Shown: positions 13,001-26,150, counted from the first letter of the stretch. The stretch is DNA of 64,000 bases from Epiperipatus broadwayi (GCA_028023455.1 JAQFVV010012529.1:2916001-2980000); one strand, 5' to 3'. The notes: generated from the sequence alone by a model not told the origin. Numbers and translations: made by a program.

Positions 13001-14029
13001 GAAATGATGCTTCGTCTGCCCAGCAAGAAAAAAATTACTGGGAGCCGCTACTGGAAGAAAGTCTATGTCCGTCTGGCTGACAACAATGTGGTGCAGCTTT
13101 TCAACAGCAAGGACGAGACTGAGCCATTCCAGGAACTGCCCCTGCAGGCTTGCTATTCAGTATCTCATGTGGTAGCACAGCAGTATGATGCATATGGTAA
13201 AATTCATACTATAAAATTACAATATGTATTTTATCGAGAAAGAGTGGGAATCAGACCAGGACAGATCCCTAAACTGACTCAGGGACATATTACTAAATTG
13301 GGGCTGCCTTTAGAACATGCACCACAAACCTCACAGTTAATGAAATTAGGTAGTCAATACTATGATGACCTTAAAATTTTTATTAATGTATTAGAAGATG
13401 CATTAATGAGGTTACCTGCTCAACGTGAAAGGTCTCTTACTTATAGGCAAGAAGAAATACAATTTTATGTGCAAGACGAGTTTTTTTGTTATGTTCTTAA
13501 AAATGGTGAAGTGCAACATCGGAATGCTCGAGTGCGTGTTTTTTGTTTATCATTTATATCAGGCATGCCAGATTGTGAACTTGGACTTAATGATATTTTA
13601 AAGAGAGGTAAAGAAGTAGTATCTAGGTATGATATCATTCCAATTAAAACTGAAGAGTGGATTCGGATTGAACAACCAGAATTTCACTCTTGTGTTATGC
13701 AAGAAGAATTTGACAGTACTCGCACTGTTAAATTCCATCCTTTAGATGCTTGCCAGTTTGAGATCTTACGATTCCGAATACGCCCTCCCAGAAATCGAGA
13801 ATTGCCATTGCATGTTAAGTGCCTCATGTCTATTGTTGGTTCTCACATTGAACTAAGGTCAGATGTCATGGTATCTGGTTATTACAGTCGGAAAAGTGAT
13901 CAACCACCATGTGAAGATATTCAAATTCGAATCCCCATTCCTGAACCATGGGTTTATCTGTTTAGAGTAGAAAAACGTTTTGGTTATGGCTCTGTCAAAT
14001 CAGCCATCAAGAAACCAGGAAAAATCAAA
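10044..14029 (+). CDS. Stonin / stoned-B-like endocytic adaptor, giant exon
   Basis: Encodes the main part of a stonin-family clathrin adaptor, which in animals links synaptotagmin to AP-2 for synaptic vesicle retrieval. The frame is open for 1,320 codons from ATG 10070. A lysine-rich start is followed by a conserved-looking ESEDWLAFQRMT segment, then a long Ser/Thr-rich region with about four NPF motifs (EH-domain ligands, near residues 436, 762, 778, 918), about ten DPF and several DLF motifs, and W-x-x-F motifs (WVCF, WSTF, WPSF) of the type that bind the AP-2 appendage. The stonin homology domain begins near residue 970 (GDGWEMMLRLPSKKK) and the mu-homology domain follows from about residue 1130. 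A GTAAGT donor at 14030 ends the exon in phase 0; the reading frame beyond it is intron read-through. A TTTTAG acceptor just before 10044 and open frame up to it suggest an upstream exon, so the ATG at 10070 may not be the true start. Confidence 0.93.
10910..10951 (+). repeat. In-frame 21-bp perfect duplication inside the stonin exon
   Basis: Two identical 21-bp units (10910-10930, 10931-10951) encode VNISENI twice. The unit length preserves the reading frame and lies in the disordered region, where such expansions are tolerated. Confidence 0.95.
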
Positions 14030-14035
14030 GTAAGT
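14028..14035 (+). promoter_or_regulatory. 5' splice donor of the stonin exon
   Basis: AA|GTAAGT with GT at 14030-14031. The protein sense before it (KKPGKIK) joins directly to GLERLKAAG at 39515, matching the continuous mu-homology domain of the family. Confidence 0.9.
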
Positions 14036-17000
14036 TTTTTAAAACTATTTTTAATAAGTGTAAATTTGTAATATTTTTAAAATTTATTTACAATATTTGC
14101 AATCTGTTCTTATTACATTTTCTTATAACATAGCTGGTTAAGTAGATTTTTTTCCATATGTTTTTAGTATAATGTATGTCTAAACACAAAACCATCATTA
14201 ATTTTGCAAGACAGTTGTTTAATTGAACTATAAATGATATATAGATGTATTATTTATGCTTTTATAAAAAGTTGTGGGGGGGGGAGAAAAATTTAAAAGT
14301 AAGAGCAGCTTTACAGCATACACTTGCTAATTACAACTTTTAAAAATACAGGATACAATCAAATTGTTTTTTTTTTTTTATATCAGTACTGTTTTATTTC
14401 TCCAATATTTCGACTATATAGCAATCCTCTTTTAGGCGAAAATAGTATTTTAAAAATAAATTCATGTATATTCATATATCTACATGTGCGCAAATAAATA
14501 CAAATACATTGTGCTGGAATACCATTGAATGCTGTTTAGATAAGAGAATAAAATGAGGAAAGAGTTTATTTCTATTGGTGTATGAATTTTAATGGGTTTC
14601 GAACAGTTAAGCAACAGAAATCTGCAGAATTTAGTTCTGGGAATAATATCATATAGGGCACATGACTGGCTAATTATCTAACTAAATTAAGAGTTTAACA
14701 AAAAAATGTTATGAATATATGATTACATAAATGCTTAATATATATATCTTTAGAGATGGAATATGCTCTTGAGAATCCTATACTATTAATGAAGTTATAA
14801 AACAATAAAAAAAATTAATAACAAATTTCAATATTACTAAATTGACACAATGGAAATAATAGAAATTAATATTCAAAACAAACTTAGATAACTAGTTATA
14901 CATATATTTTCTGATTTGACCTTTCAATAAAATAATATTTTATTCGTTTCTAATATTTAAAATTGATGTGATATGGGCCCATATTATATATAAATGTAAA
15001 ATATAACAGCATTTACATTATTTTTTTAAAAAAAATACATATGATGAAATTAAAGGAAAACAAAAAAAAAATAAAAAGATTAATAATAATAATAATAAAA
15101 TTATAACTAGTTTAAAACTTGCAGAATACAGTTTCTATTACTATCAAAAAAATTATTTTGTCTTTAGAGCTTTTAGACATATATAGAAAAGATCTCATAT
15201 CATTATATAAAAAAACCTGTGCATACTTTGAGTCATCATCGTCATCAACCATTATCAATCCACTGCAGGATGAAGGTCGCTTCAAGTTCAATTCATCTTC
15301 TTCGATCTTTAGCTTCTCTTCTCCACATCACCCCTGCACACTTTCTTATTTCATCCATCCATTTCACATATGGTCTCATTCTAGGTCTTTTACAATCTTT
15401 TGGAATCCAGTTTAAGATTTCAATTGTCCATCTATTATCATCTCTTCTAGCAATATGTCAAGCTCAATTCCACTTGAGTCTTTTAATTTTTTCAAAGAGT
15501 CAGTAACACCTGTTTGTTCTTACCCATATATTGTGTTTTCGATCTCTTCTTGTTACTCCTAACATGCATCTCTCCATACTTCTTCGAGTGGTTTGAAGTC
15601 TCTGTATTGCTCTTCTATTAAGTGTCCAAGTCTCAGATCCATAAGTAAGAACTGGTAAAACACATTTATTAAAAACCTTCCTTTTCAAACACATAAGCAT
15701 ATTTCCTTTTAGTATCAAGTTATTTCTACCAAAAGTACTCCAACCAAGCTTAATTCTATGATTAATTTTATCCAATTATGTTTTCATCTGTATTAATAAT
15801 CTGACCGTGGCATTTGTAGCTGTTAACTTCTTCTAACTCATCATAATCTTTATTTTCATATTTTGAGAAAATTCATTAAACATTACTTTAGTCTTTTTAA
15901 CATTTATCTTTAGTCCTACTTTCATTATTTGCAAAAACAACTACAGCATCTGCAAAATCTAAATGACTTAAATAATCTCCATTTACTTTCACTCCTTTAG
16001 CTCTTCATTTTAATCCACAAATATTTCTTGCAACATTGCTGGAAAAAATTTTGGAGATATGGAGTCATCCTGCCTTACACCCTTCTCATTGTTGTCTTTC
16101 CTAGTATCATTATGTAATCTAATTGTTGCTGTTGGATTTTTATAAATATTTTTTTAAAATACGAAAATATCCTTTTCATAATCTACAAATCCAAAGCATA
16201 ATGACAACTCATATACATTTGTCCTTTCTATTAACTTCTCTCAATATCTGGATATGATCTACTGTACTAAACCACTTTTAAATCCAGTTTGTTCTCTTGG
16301 TTGGTGGAAATCCAATGTTCTCTGTAGATGAGTTGTAATTATCTTGGTAAAAATTTTGTATAAAACTGATAAAAGGCTGATAGGTCTGTAATTTCTAATA
16401 TCTTCTTTATCACCTTTTTTAAATATTAATATTTATACTGCATTCTTCCAATCATCTGGTACATCTTTATCACTTAGACATTTAGTATATAACTTTGCTA
16501 AAAAAAAGTTTCTATTTCTTCATCTGCTTCTTTTAATATATCAATTATAATTCCATCACCCAGAGCCTTTCCTTTCTTCATAAATTTAATTGCATGTCTC
16601 ACTTCTTCTTTTAAAATTTCTGGGCAATTTGGAAGATATAATAGATATAGGAGATACTTGTTTTTTATTACCATATAATTCTTGATAGAAGTCTTCTACC
16701 CATTTCATGATGTCATCTCTTTTTTTAATAATAATTTCATCTTTTTTTCTTATTGCACATATAAATTTCCTATCAATACCAAAATGTTGTTGTACACTCT
16801 TGAGACTTTTTTTCTCTTCTACAATTTTCCTTGCTAGTTGACACATATTTTCTTATATCATTTTCAACTCTTTTCCATGCCATTTTACAAAATTAGAGAT
16901 ATTCAATCCTTTTTAATGCATCTTTTTTGTATATTTTCATATTCCTTTTTTTCTTCATAAATTCTCTAGTCTCAATAGAAATTTCATTGGTCAGTTGCTG

Positions 17001-17182
17001 CTTTTTTCTACCAGCTATCTTTGTTGCAGTTTTTAAAAGTGTATCAGTTATTATCATATTAATTTCATTCAAATCTGAATCATGTTCAAAATCTACTAAT
17101 ACTTGAAACCGATTTGTAAGTTCTAATTTAAATTCATTAGAATGTTTTTGAAGATTAGGAATATCAACTGTAAATATTGTTT

Positions 17183-17827
17183 TTAAAACAGGCAAAACTC
17201 TCCGTGCAGTAGTGCCACTCAGTGCCAACCAGAGTAATCAATGGATGCCAGAAGGCTCGTGCATAAAATCCCCATCCAGTGCCTACTCATCCAATATCCC
17301 CAGACTAGTTTCTGGCACTGAGTGGCACTACTGTATGGAGAGTTTTGCCTGTTTTAGTAACAGTTATGCACTAGCATAAGAAATGGTGATCATGTGATGT
17401 TTAGTGGTTTAACATCAATTTTGCCTAATAGGATAGTGGTGGCTATGGTTGTTAAAGAGCCAAAGACACCAAAACATATGGGTACTGAACTAGTTCAGAC
17501 CCATATGACTATATAAGCTATTGAGATTAGATTGAAAATATTATTGTGTTTTCAATTTTATTCTCATAGTTTTGTAGTTAAGTAGAGATAAAAGGTACAG
17601 TGCTCTCAGATCCACAGTTCCTCACAGATGAAAGCCACAATCCAGAAACTAGTCTGGGGATATTGGATGAGTAGGCACTGGATGGGAATTTTATGCACAA
17701 GCCTTCTAGCATCCATTGATTACTGTGGTTGGCACTGAGTGGCACTACTGTATGGAGAGTTTTGCCTGTTTTTAATAACAGTTATGTGCTAGCATAAGAA
17801 ATGCTGATCATGTTATGTTTAGTGGTT
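17183..17827 (+). mobile_element. Ribozyme-family retroelement (copy 1), inserted in the RTE LINE
   Basis: A 645-bp insertion flanked by a perfect 12-bp direct repeat TAAATATTGTTT (17171-17182 and 17828-17839). Removing it rejoins the LINE reading sense (KINNIY|VDIPNLQKHS). The left part is an inverted partial copy of the right part (AAAACTCTCC... against GGAGAGTTTTGCC...). The + strand copy of the hammerhead-like motif at about 17617-17660 is damaged: CAGATGA replaces CTGATGA and stem II is mismatched, but GAAAC and ACTAGTC remain. No ORF is present. Confidence 0.8.
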
Positions 17828-18007
17828 TAAATATTGTTTATCTTAATAAATTTTTGTCTCTCTAGTTCTGCATTAACACGTATCTTACATCTTACTAATC
17901 GATGATCACTTCCTGTGTTAAATTTATTAAGAATATTACACTCTTGAAATATAACAAAATTACAAGCGTGATGAGGCGCTGGAAAGAGAAGCTATAATAA
18001 ATATTTA

Positions 18008-18101
18008 TATGAATCAATAAAATACTTGACAGCTGAGCGCTTTTAAGTATTTTATTGAAAATATGAATCAATAAAATACTTGACAGCTGAGCGCTTTCAA
18101 G
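18008..18101. repeat. 54-bp-period tandem duplication at PLE end
   Basis: ATGAATCAATAAAATACTTG and the following AGCTGAGCGCTTT occur at 18009 and again at 18063, period 54. This may be a partial tandem terminal repeat of the PLE. Confidence 0.8.
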
Positions 18102-18426
18102 GCATTTAGCTTCATATTCATAGTCATAAAAAAACAAATAGGGCAAAGTAGATTGTAAATGGCAATATGCAAATTATATTTAAATTATTTAATTAGCCCA
18201 ATGTTTGGAAATATCAAAGCAAGTGACACGTCTGTTAATGGAATTATTGTTGCTAATAATAAAGTATACTTCTTTGATTTTTTGTTTGCAGTCGTTCTTC
18301 TCAATGGATACTATTCTAGGGTTGGAGGGTTCAAATGTGTGACCGGTCCTTTTTGAGTGCTCCAAAAATATTGATGAATTGTCGTTATTTTTCTGTGCTC
18401 TTTTATATGTGTATTTGTGGTGTGGC

Positions 18427-18477
18427 TTTGGTTTCACATTAGTAAATAGTGGTTTTGGTTTCACATTAGTAAATAGC
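18427..18477. repeat. 27-bp tandem duplication in PLE copy 1
   Basis: TTTGGTTTCACATTAGTAAA begins at 18427 and again at 18454. On the reverse strand it doubles the peptide LFTNVKPKP in the decayed PLE ORF. Confidence 0.9.
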
Positions 18478-21099
18478 ATGGCATTCAGTATGAGGGCATG
18501 AGATACTATAAATGTCATGGAGGATTTGGTCAACTCTGTCTTTAGAATTATTAATAAGATGGTTAGTGCAGGGGGGGGTGTACGAAAGCTGATTCTAAAT
18601 CTGATAGATAAAGATTTCACTAGTTGGTTAGAAATTTTAGGGATGTAAGGGAGGGTAATGCGTGAAAGGTTGAGGTCTAATATTGTCTGTAATTTTCTTG
18701 TGAAATTGCTTAATTTTGTTAGTAATTGTCTTGTGTTTCAAACCTGCTTTTAATAAATCATTGGTGTAGTGAAAGATGTTATCTTTCCTGTCAGATTCAA
18801 ATTTGCACAACTGCAAGTTTCTAAATGAGAAGGCATTTAAGCCCACAAATTTATGAGAATTCGAGAATTGGAATTAGGGTGGATGAAGCCTCTGATTTCA
18901 AGAGGCTTTATGATCACTGAATAATTTATGCTTCTTCCTGTTTGAATTAGACATAAGTCCACATATTTCAATTTTTTAAGTCATCTTCCCAAGTAGTATT
19001 GATGGTAAGGTTGGTTTGTTGTTGGATTTCTTGTAGAATGCACAAAGAGATGTGTTTAGTGGCTACAAGGAATACATCGTCCACATACCATGTATATATA
19101 ATGTCAGATTGATCAGATTGATATTTAGGTATAATCTTCTCAAAGTGGTCAAAAAGATGCTGGTGATTATTCCACTAAGAGGAAGGCCCATAGGCCAACT
19201 ATTGTTTATAGTGTAACATTTATTTTCAAAAGTAGTGTATATATGATTATCTATCCAATACAAAAATGTCAGAATGAAGTTAATGCGATCGGTTTGAAAA
19301 TGGATGTTTGTGAGTTTTTGGTGGACAATCTGAATAGATAGTTTCCTATCAACAGATCCATATAGCATAGCTTTTTAATGTCAAGCGCGACCATGTGGTG
19401 ATTATCATTGATGATAGCATTTTTAATTCTATTTACAAATTGGAAAGAGAAATTGATGGATAAATTCCAAAACTATCAACCAACAACTGATTAACAAACT
19501 TGGATGTTTCGAAGTAATGGACTCCCCCAAAATCCATCATTAGACGAAGCAGTTCTCCAGGCTTGTGCAGCTTTGATTTGGCAAATATTTTAGAGGCTTT
19601 AGTGGAAGATGGATAAACTTGGTAATATTCAGAGTTGGAGATGCCTTTATTTTTGTGAGGGCGGAGGATAGCAGATATGAATTTATTCCTGGTGAGCTTA
19701 TTATTAAAGTTTAAAACCAGGGTAAGCTGGAGATTTTGAATTTGTTCAGCTATTTTAGATTTATACTCATTATAATTTAAAAGCACAAACCTGTTGTCCT
19801 TGCCTTCTTTGATGCAAATTAAATTGTTGATGTCAAGGAATTGTTTGATTATATTAATGTCTATAATTGTTTGTGCTTGATGGCTTTGGCTATATCTGTG
19901 ATGTTATCTCTTTGTGAGTTGTTAAGAAGGCCTGCCTCAATAGCTGCCATAAGTTCAAGTTTAGGTAGGTGTCATTGGCCTCGAATGAATGTAGGGCCTC
20001 CGGATAAAACACTTTTTATTTTTGCATGGGGAGTGACATTAGTCTTATTAACATAAGAGATGTTTAATAAATTGATATTTATATTTTGTTTTTTTTTTTT
20101 GCTAAAAACATAATTTTGTGGTCAAATCGATTGCAATGATTTTTTTTCGTGGTGTTGAGTCTATCAATAATCCATTGCGAAAAAATAATATTTGCAATCA
20201 TCATTAGCCATCTTTTTCTTTCTTTCCTTAGTGCTTTCTTACATCCTTGGATGATGAAGATCAGAAAGTTACCTTTATACTTTACATATAATTTTATCTC
20301 GGTTATATATAGAATTATCTATTTTTACTCTGCAGCAATTTGGGAAAATATGTATTTTCTGTTAGTTAAAATATAATCCAATTCTGCTGCACCCTCATTT
20401 GGATGCTTCCATGTCCATTTCTTTTTAACATTTTTCTCCAAAAAGGAATTCATAATATAAAGTTTTTCTTTTTCTGCAAACTCCACAAGTCTATATCCTC
20501 TCTCATTTCTATTACCATAACCAACATTACCTACAGCACTTTCATTTGTTTACCAATTCTAGCATTAAAGTCTCCCATAACAATTTTAAAATGTTGTTAC
20601 TCTGATCAAAAGCCTTTCGTACAGCCATATAAACATCTACTATTTCATTACTATGATAACTTCTTGGGGCATAAACCTGAATTATCTGCATTTGGTATCT
20701 GCTATTAAGTTGTATAACTAATATTGCCACTCTAACTGATACTCCATCAATCTCCCCAATGCTGTTCTTCCACTTTTTACTTATAATGAATTCTACTCCA
20801 CTTGTATTTCCAATATTTGTGCTTTTAGAGTTGAGTATATATCCACTTTTTAAATCAATTGTCTCTTCACTTTTTCTTCTAACTTCACAAAGTCCAATAA
20901 TGTCCCATTTAATATAAGACAGTTCTTCTAATTCTTACAATCTTCCTTCACTTGAAAGTGATCTGCTGTTGTAAGTACCTAAATAAAAAGTCATCATCAC
21001 ATGGCAGGCAGCCTGGGTCCACAATCAAGGGATTCTTAGCACCCTCTGCCTTTGGCCACCAACTGCCTTGGTTGGTGACTTTACAGCCACCTGGAAATA

Positions 21100-22845
21100 A
21101 TAATTATTAATCTTGACATTTACAAACTATTTAATCACATTGATCTTTTTTATTCATCAGAATTTCTTAAATATATAACTGAACAGTTTTTTTTTTAGAG
21201 ACTGTAAATTCAACCAAGGTGATGATTTTATTTTTTCTATACACATTATTAGTTATACATATAGCAGGGATTTATCAAGATTTGAGTAAAAACTTGCTAG
21301 GCAGTCACATCTTTGACTAACCAAATATTCTTAAATTACTGATGTCTCTATTTTTTATGATTCATTGATGAAAATATGAACTGCTTTAAAAGAAATCTCA
21401 CCAAATATCTACTCAGAATTAGTAAGATCATATTCCACGGGGGCTTAATCAGGACAAACAAACAACAAAAAAACTCTATTGCAGATTATTGTATATTTCA
21501 GTATGAAATAAAAAAAAGCACAAACACATAATCACATTTACATTACAAACAATATACTCATTAAATTCGTAATATAAACAAAAGTAAAATATTAGTTTGC
21601 ACTCATATATTTATCTATCAAAACAAAATCACAAACTGAAACTACTTATTTTTAACTACCAAAATAATGGGGAGCCACTTTGATTTGGAGAAAAATACTG
21701 GTTTACCAATCAAAAAATTAATTATAAAATATCAAATTATTAAATATTAATTTAAGATAAATATAGTAAAAATTAAATATAAAATTAAAAGTAAAAATAA
21801 AAATGAGTGATTAACAAAACCGGGACAATTAACGGTCCTGAAAGAATATGTCAGGACACCATGACAAATCCAGGAAAATCAAAACATAAAGAACACCTTA
21901 TTCAGATTAGACAATCCAAAAACAAAACTTGAAAAATGAGTGAAAACTATTTTTCAATCAGTTTTTCTTGTAAATACTTCTTTAAGCATTAAAATTACAC
22001 TATATATATATTTTTTCTGTTTTAAAAACAGCTTAATTTGTTTGTTTGTTTTTAATATATATATAAGCAGTTGAGGAGAGTTAAGGAATTAACTGAAAGT
22101 ATTTCTGCAGATTAAAAACTGCATATGATAGTTAATTACTGTTATATAATCCTGTATATTTTTTAATTTAAAAAGATAAAAATTTATTTCAATTTTGTTG
22201 ACTCTAATCAAATAATGATTCGATTTTATATAATAATTTTTATTATTATCCTAATATATATTATGTCGACTTCCTTATATATTTTAATGAACAGTAACGC
22301 TTTAATAATTTTTTATAAATTGTAGTAAGAAATATTTTTTATGAATCTTTATCAGAAACTATCATTTATAATACTAGTTTAAATCTTTATATTGTAATTA
22401 AATTAGAGATTAAATCAAAAAGAAAACTATTTCTCAATTGTGAACTTCTATATAAGCATGAAATCTTTATAATGTGATACATGAAATCTTTCATTTATCT
22501 CGTCATGGTTATGGAGAACTAAATCTTTCCCAAACCCTGTTAACTTTATATTTATTTTAAAATCATTATTTTTAATTTGATATTTTTAATTATTTCAGAG
22601 TCAAAGAGAGAAATCATGCACCTAATTAATTATTATTCTACATATAATTATACTTTCTCAAATGAAGAAAATATAAATAATATTAAATTTAACTTTAATA
22701 AATTTTTAGCATACTATAGTATTATTTATTAATTATTATAATGATATGCATATTATTTTTATATGGTTGTGAGATTTTCATAATTTTCCCTTGTTTTAAT
22801 CACTGTATTTTCATTCATTTATATGTTATACTAGGAGACATGCAT
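21100..22845. other. AT-rich intronic stretch
   Basis: No coding similarity, RNA gene or bounded repeat recognised. Confidence 0.5.
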
Positions 22846-22854
22846 CCTTTAAAA

Positions 22855-23871
22855 CAGGGGTGGGAGACTTCTGAGTCTAGAAAGTTTTCATTATAGCTCC
22901 TGGACATTTTAAAAAACATATATAAAATGATCATGTATAAAACTTATTTTAAAATGCACATAATTCAAATATTGAATTAAGAGTGGAGTAAAATAAAATT
23001 TGTATTTTTCAATTGCATCCAATCTTTATAATAGTTTTTAGTTCATTCTATCAGAGATGCAGTATTCCAACAAATTATTTATATTGTGTGGTCTATCTGA
23101 CTACAGATTTAATCTATGATGCTGATGGCATTGTTTGTTTTTATAGTGATTTTCACAGACTAACTGTATATTCACAAAAATATAGTTAGAATTTTATTTT
23201 GTTTTATTATTATTATTTCACTTTTTTTTTTTTTATTATGTTGCCTACACTGAGTATGGTAAATTGACACAGAAAATTGCATATTTCAATAGAAATGGGC
23301 CTACATATATTTTTTTATAGAAAGAAATAGTAAATCAAGATGCCAGATATTTCTGGAAAATATTTTAGACTATTTATTAAAATATTCTGATTATAACAAA
23401 ATTGTCGGGAAAGAAACATTTAAAATAGAAAACTTGAAAAGGAGCTTCATCAAGTGGCTGACTTGTCTCGTAAAAAGTTCAAACAAGTCAGAAATTTTTT
23501 TTATTTTAAAAAAGCAGAAACTTCAAAAACATTTTGTGAAAGGCAGTTTATAAATGACTGCATCCTATCTGTTGCATAATTAATCTGTCCAGAATATAAA
23601 TATGTCACGAAGAATAGTTATGAAGCAAATTGGAAATATTATCATTAAATAGGAAACAGTCATTTATAATAATATTACTTTATCTTTAATTCACAAAAAA
23701 ATTATGGCTCTTATTTAAAAAGGGCAGGTTGAAATGGGCCTCCCAGCCAAAAAGATTGCTGCACATCTAATGATTAGGATAAATTAATTAAATATTTGAT
23801 CAAATGTAGCAGACTAATTTTAAGTCAATAATTTTGTATGGCTCTTGGCCAAAAAAATATTCCTCATTTCT
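22855..23871. mobile_element. hAT-like non-autonomous element
   Basis: The left end CAGGGGTGGGAGAC has the look of a hAT terminus. The right end, about 23,840-23,871, reads GGCTCTTGGCCAAAA... CCTCATTTCTC, whose reverse complement GAGAAATGAGG is a decayed version of the left end. Both ends are flanked by the same 8 bp, CTTTAAAA (22847-22854 and 23872-23879), the hAT target-duplication length. The interior has no intact ORF; I could not recognise a transposase. Confidence 0.6.
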
Positions 23872-24889
23872 CCTTTAAAACAAACCTCATTTAGCAAAAT
23901 ATCAAACATTATTAGAAAAATGTTTGATGACTGTTCAATACAGGGGTTTTGGGTTATGATAATTAAATGAATAGAAATATTTCTTGAAGTCTCTGAGTCT
24001 TATAAACTTTTTCATATAGCAGAGTAAACATCTTTTCTAATTTGTTCATTTTTATGGTGCAAAGTCTGTCACTGTGAGAGTTTTGAATTATGTGATAAAG
24101 TCTATGACTGATTCCGCTTGAACTAATTATATACTGTCAATCTAATGTTGCTGGCATGTGATTCTTATAGTAATTTGATGATCTAGCCAGATTTGATCCT
24201 ACTAAAGTGAACCATGAATATTATATTTGGGTAATAAAAAAAAATTATAAGTTCGGGAAGGTTCCTTTGGCATGGACAAATAGATTTCTAAGGAATCAAA
24301 AATAGTACATCTTGTAAATAGAAAAGATGAGATTTGAAATTACTTATCTGATACATCTCAGTTATCAAATATGTCAAAAAATAGCAGCAACACACAGTCT
24401 TCAGCCTCATAAAATATTCAAAGTGTTGTTAGTTTTTTCTTTATTTTTTTTCCAGTTCCAAAAATAACATAATCCATCTTTTTCTTAATTTTGCTCTTCT
24501 TTGAAAAACAGTGAGAACTATACAGACTTTTGATTCCTTTATTCCTTGTTAATTTAGTAATTTTATGTGAATCTTAATATGTGTTTTTAAATTAAATGTG
24601 ATTGCTCTACATGACTTATCTGTAACATTTTGATAAATATTTTTATCACCAACATAGAATATATGAGAACTATTTTTGCGTTTTATTATTTTTTGTTCAT
24701 TTTCATGTACTAGAATGGCTCAGGATTTTTTTATATTTTTAAAAGATTTTATATTCAGTGCTAATATGTTTTATCCTCTTGATAGAGCTGCATAAATATT
24801 TACCATTGAGTGAAAAAAAAAAAATTAACAAAAATAAAATGTCCATCAGTTTATCACCTATAGAAGTATATTAAATAAAATTAAGAAAA

Positions 24890-26150
24890 TTAATTATTTT
24901 GCAATAAAAATAATTTATTTAACAAAACAATATCAATTATTTAATAAATAAATACATCAGTCACAAATAAAATGTATATGCAAATTCATAAGATATGTCA
25001 GCTTTTATTATTGAATTTATGGTTTCATGTATTTATTCTTGAATTTATAGATATAATTATATATTAAATAAGATGATATATATATATATTGCAATAAAAA
25101 TATGTATTCAATAAAAGAAAGCAAAAGATAATCCACACACAAAGTCTGTGCATAATATGTGTTTAAATAAAAACGAAAGATATAGTAAATAAATAAAAAA
25201 TCAAAAAGTTATTAAATAAAACAAAGCAGAAACAGTTGACACAAAATGTATATTAAATTTTTTAAAAAACCCTAAGATAGTCCTCACAAAAAATAAAAGA
25301 TAGTCTATTACAATAGGATATTAAAGTGAGCTTAATTCCTTACCAAATCAAATGCAGATCGAGACCAAAGGCGTATAAATAAGATATGAAATTACAAAAG
25401 AAGCAACTTTACCAAATAAAAGCTTGAAATAATATTTCATATTTTAACAAGCAAAAAAATGAAATTGGAACTATGGTAAAATGCAGAAGGTGTTTTTAAT
25501 GTGATTCATGAATACAAGCAAAGGGATTGATTACTATTATTTGTCAACATTTTAATACAAAAAACAAAAGTGAAAAGAATTAATAGTGCTTTATAAAAAA
25601 AATTCTAAAGCATGTTCCTGACAAAATAAACATGATAGACTAATGGTATGGTGTTCACTATTGTAGCACTATTCATTGGCATAGTGCAAAAATAGTGAAG
25701 TATCAAATTTATAGGTGACTGTAATTTAATAAGGATATTGTTTGGCCTGTGTATATTTTATGACACATTTTTCAATATCCCCAAATGAAATTGCTTTTTG
25801 AATCACATTTAACTTTAATTTAGTAAGGAATTGCTTCTGCTTATGGCAGCTAACATCTGGTGTTGTTTTTTTTTTTTGTTAATTTAAAAAGTTTTATGTA
25901 TAGATTACTTTTTGTTTTATTTAATAAACATTTTGTCTTTGAACTATCTTTTGCTTTATTTTATTCAAAATAATTTTTTAGTGTAAAATATATTTTCTTC
26001 ATTTTATTTTGTAAATACAATAATAAATGCTGACATTTCTTATGAATTTACATTCCTGTTTTTATTTTATTAGTTATTGATATATTTATTTGTTAAATAA
26101 TTGTTTTATTAAATAAATTATTTTTTATTGCAAAATATATGATTTATCTG
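24890..26150. mobile_element. Large foldback (inverted-repeat) element, about 1.25 kb
   Basis: The arms pair across a centre near 25,520. Matching pairs include GCAATAAAAATAATTTATTT (24,901) with its complement at about 26,110-26,135, CAAATTCATAAGATATGTCA (24,980) with about 26,025-26,055, and CTTAATTCCTTACCAAAT (about 25,330) with about 25,815-25,835. Arms are diverged. There is no ORF and no target duplication was established. Confidence 0.55.

Larger units (their letters stand above)
17936..20345 (-). mobile_element. Penelope-like element (PLE) copy 1, inserted in the RTE LINE endonuclease
   Basis: On the reverse strand: N-terminal segment ICIKEGKDNRFVLLNYNEY (about 19,810-19,750), RT segment KLHKPGELLRLMMDFGG (about 19,590-19,520), the MGLPLSGIITSIFL box with YIHGMW in the position of the Y-x-DD box (19,210-19,080), then a C-terminal part with EHSKRTGHTFEPSNP and KIKEVYFI (18,390-18,240), typical of the GIY-YIG endonuclease end of PLEs. 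Frame breaks and the lost DD catalytic pair show it is inactive. Outer limits are inferred from where LINE coding sense stops and resumes; no target duplication was identified. A 54-bp-period duplication (18,008-18,100, core ACTTGACAGCTGAGCGC) lies at its 3' end. Confidence 0.8.
15232..21095 (-). mobile_element. RTE-like LINE, near full length, with nested insertions
   Basis: Read on the reverse strand from about 21095. The endonuclease is found at about 20,960-20,540 (IKWDIIGLCEVRRK, then VIQLNSRYQMQIIQVYAPRS) and about 20,400 (WTWKHPNEGAAELDYILTNR). It resumes at 17,935-17,828 with GSDHRLVRCKIRVNAELERQ, continues at 17,182-16,590, then RT relics to about 15,800 and a C-terminal domain (CVLPVLTYGSETWTLNRRAI) at 15,500-15,775. 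The 3' end finishes in CATCATC-type repeats (15,232 on the + strand), as is usual for RTE LINEs. The coding sense is broken by stops and frameshifts and by a Penelope-like element and a ribozyme-bearing element, so it is dead. The removed LINE length would be about 3 kb. Confidence 0.85.

Noticed and set aside
14030-14071. Continuation of the stonin reading frame past 14,029 to a stop
   Set aside because: The GTAAGT donor and the family-matching join to 39,515 show that this is intron read-through.
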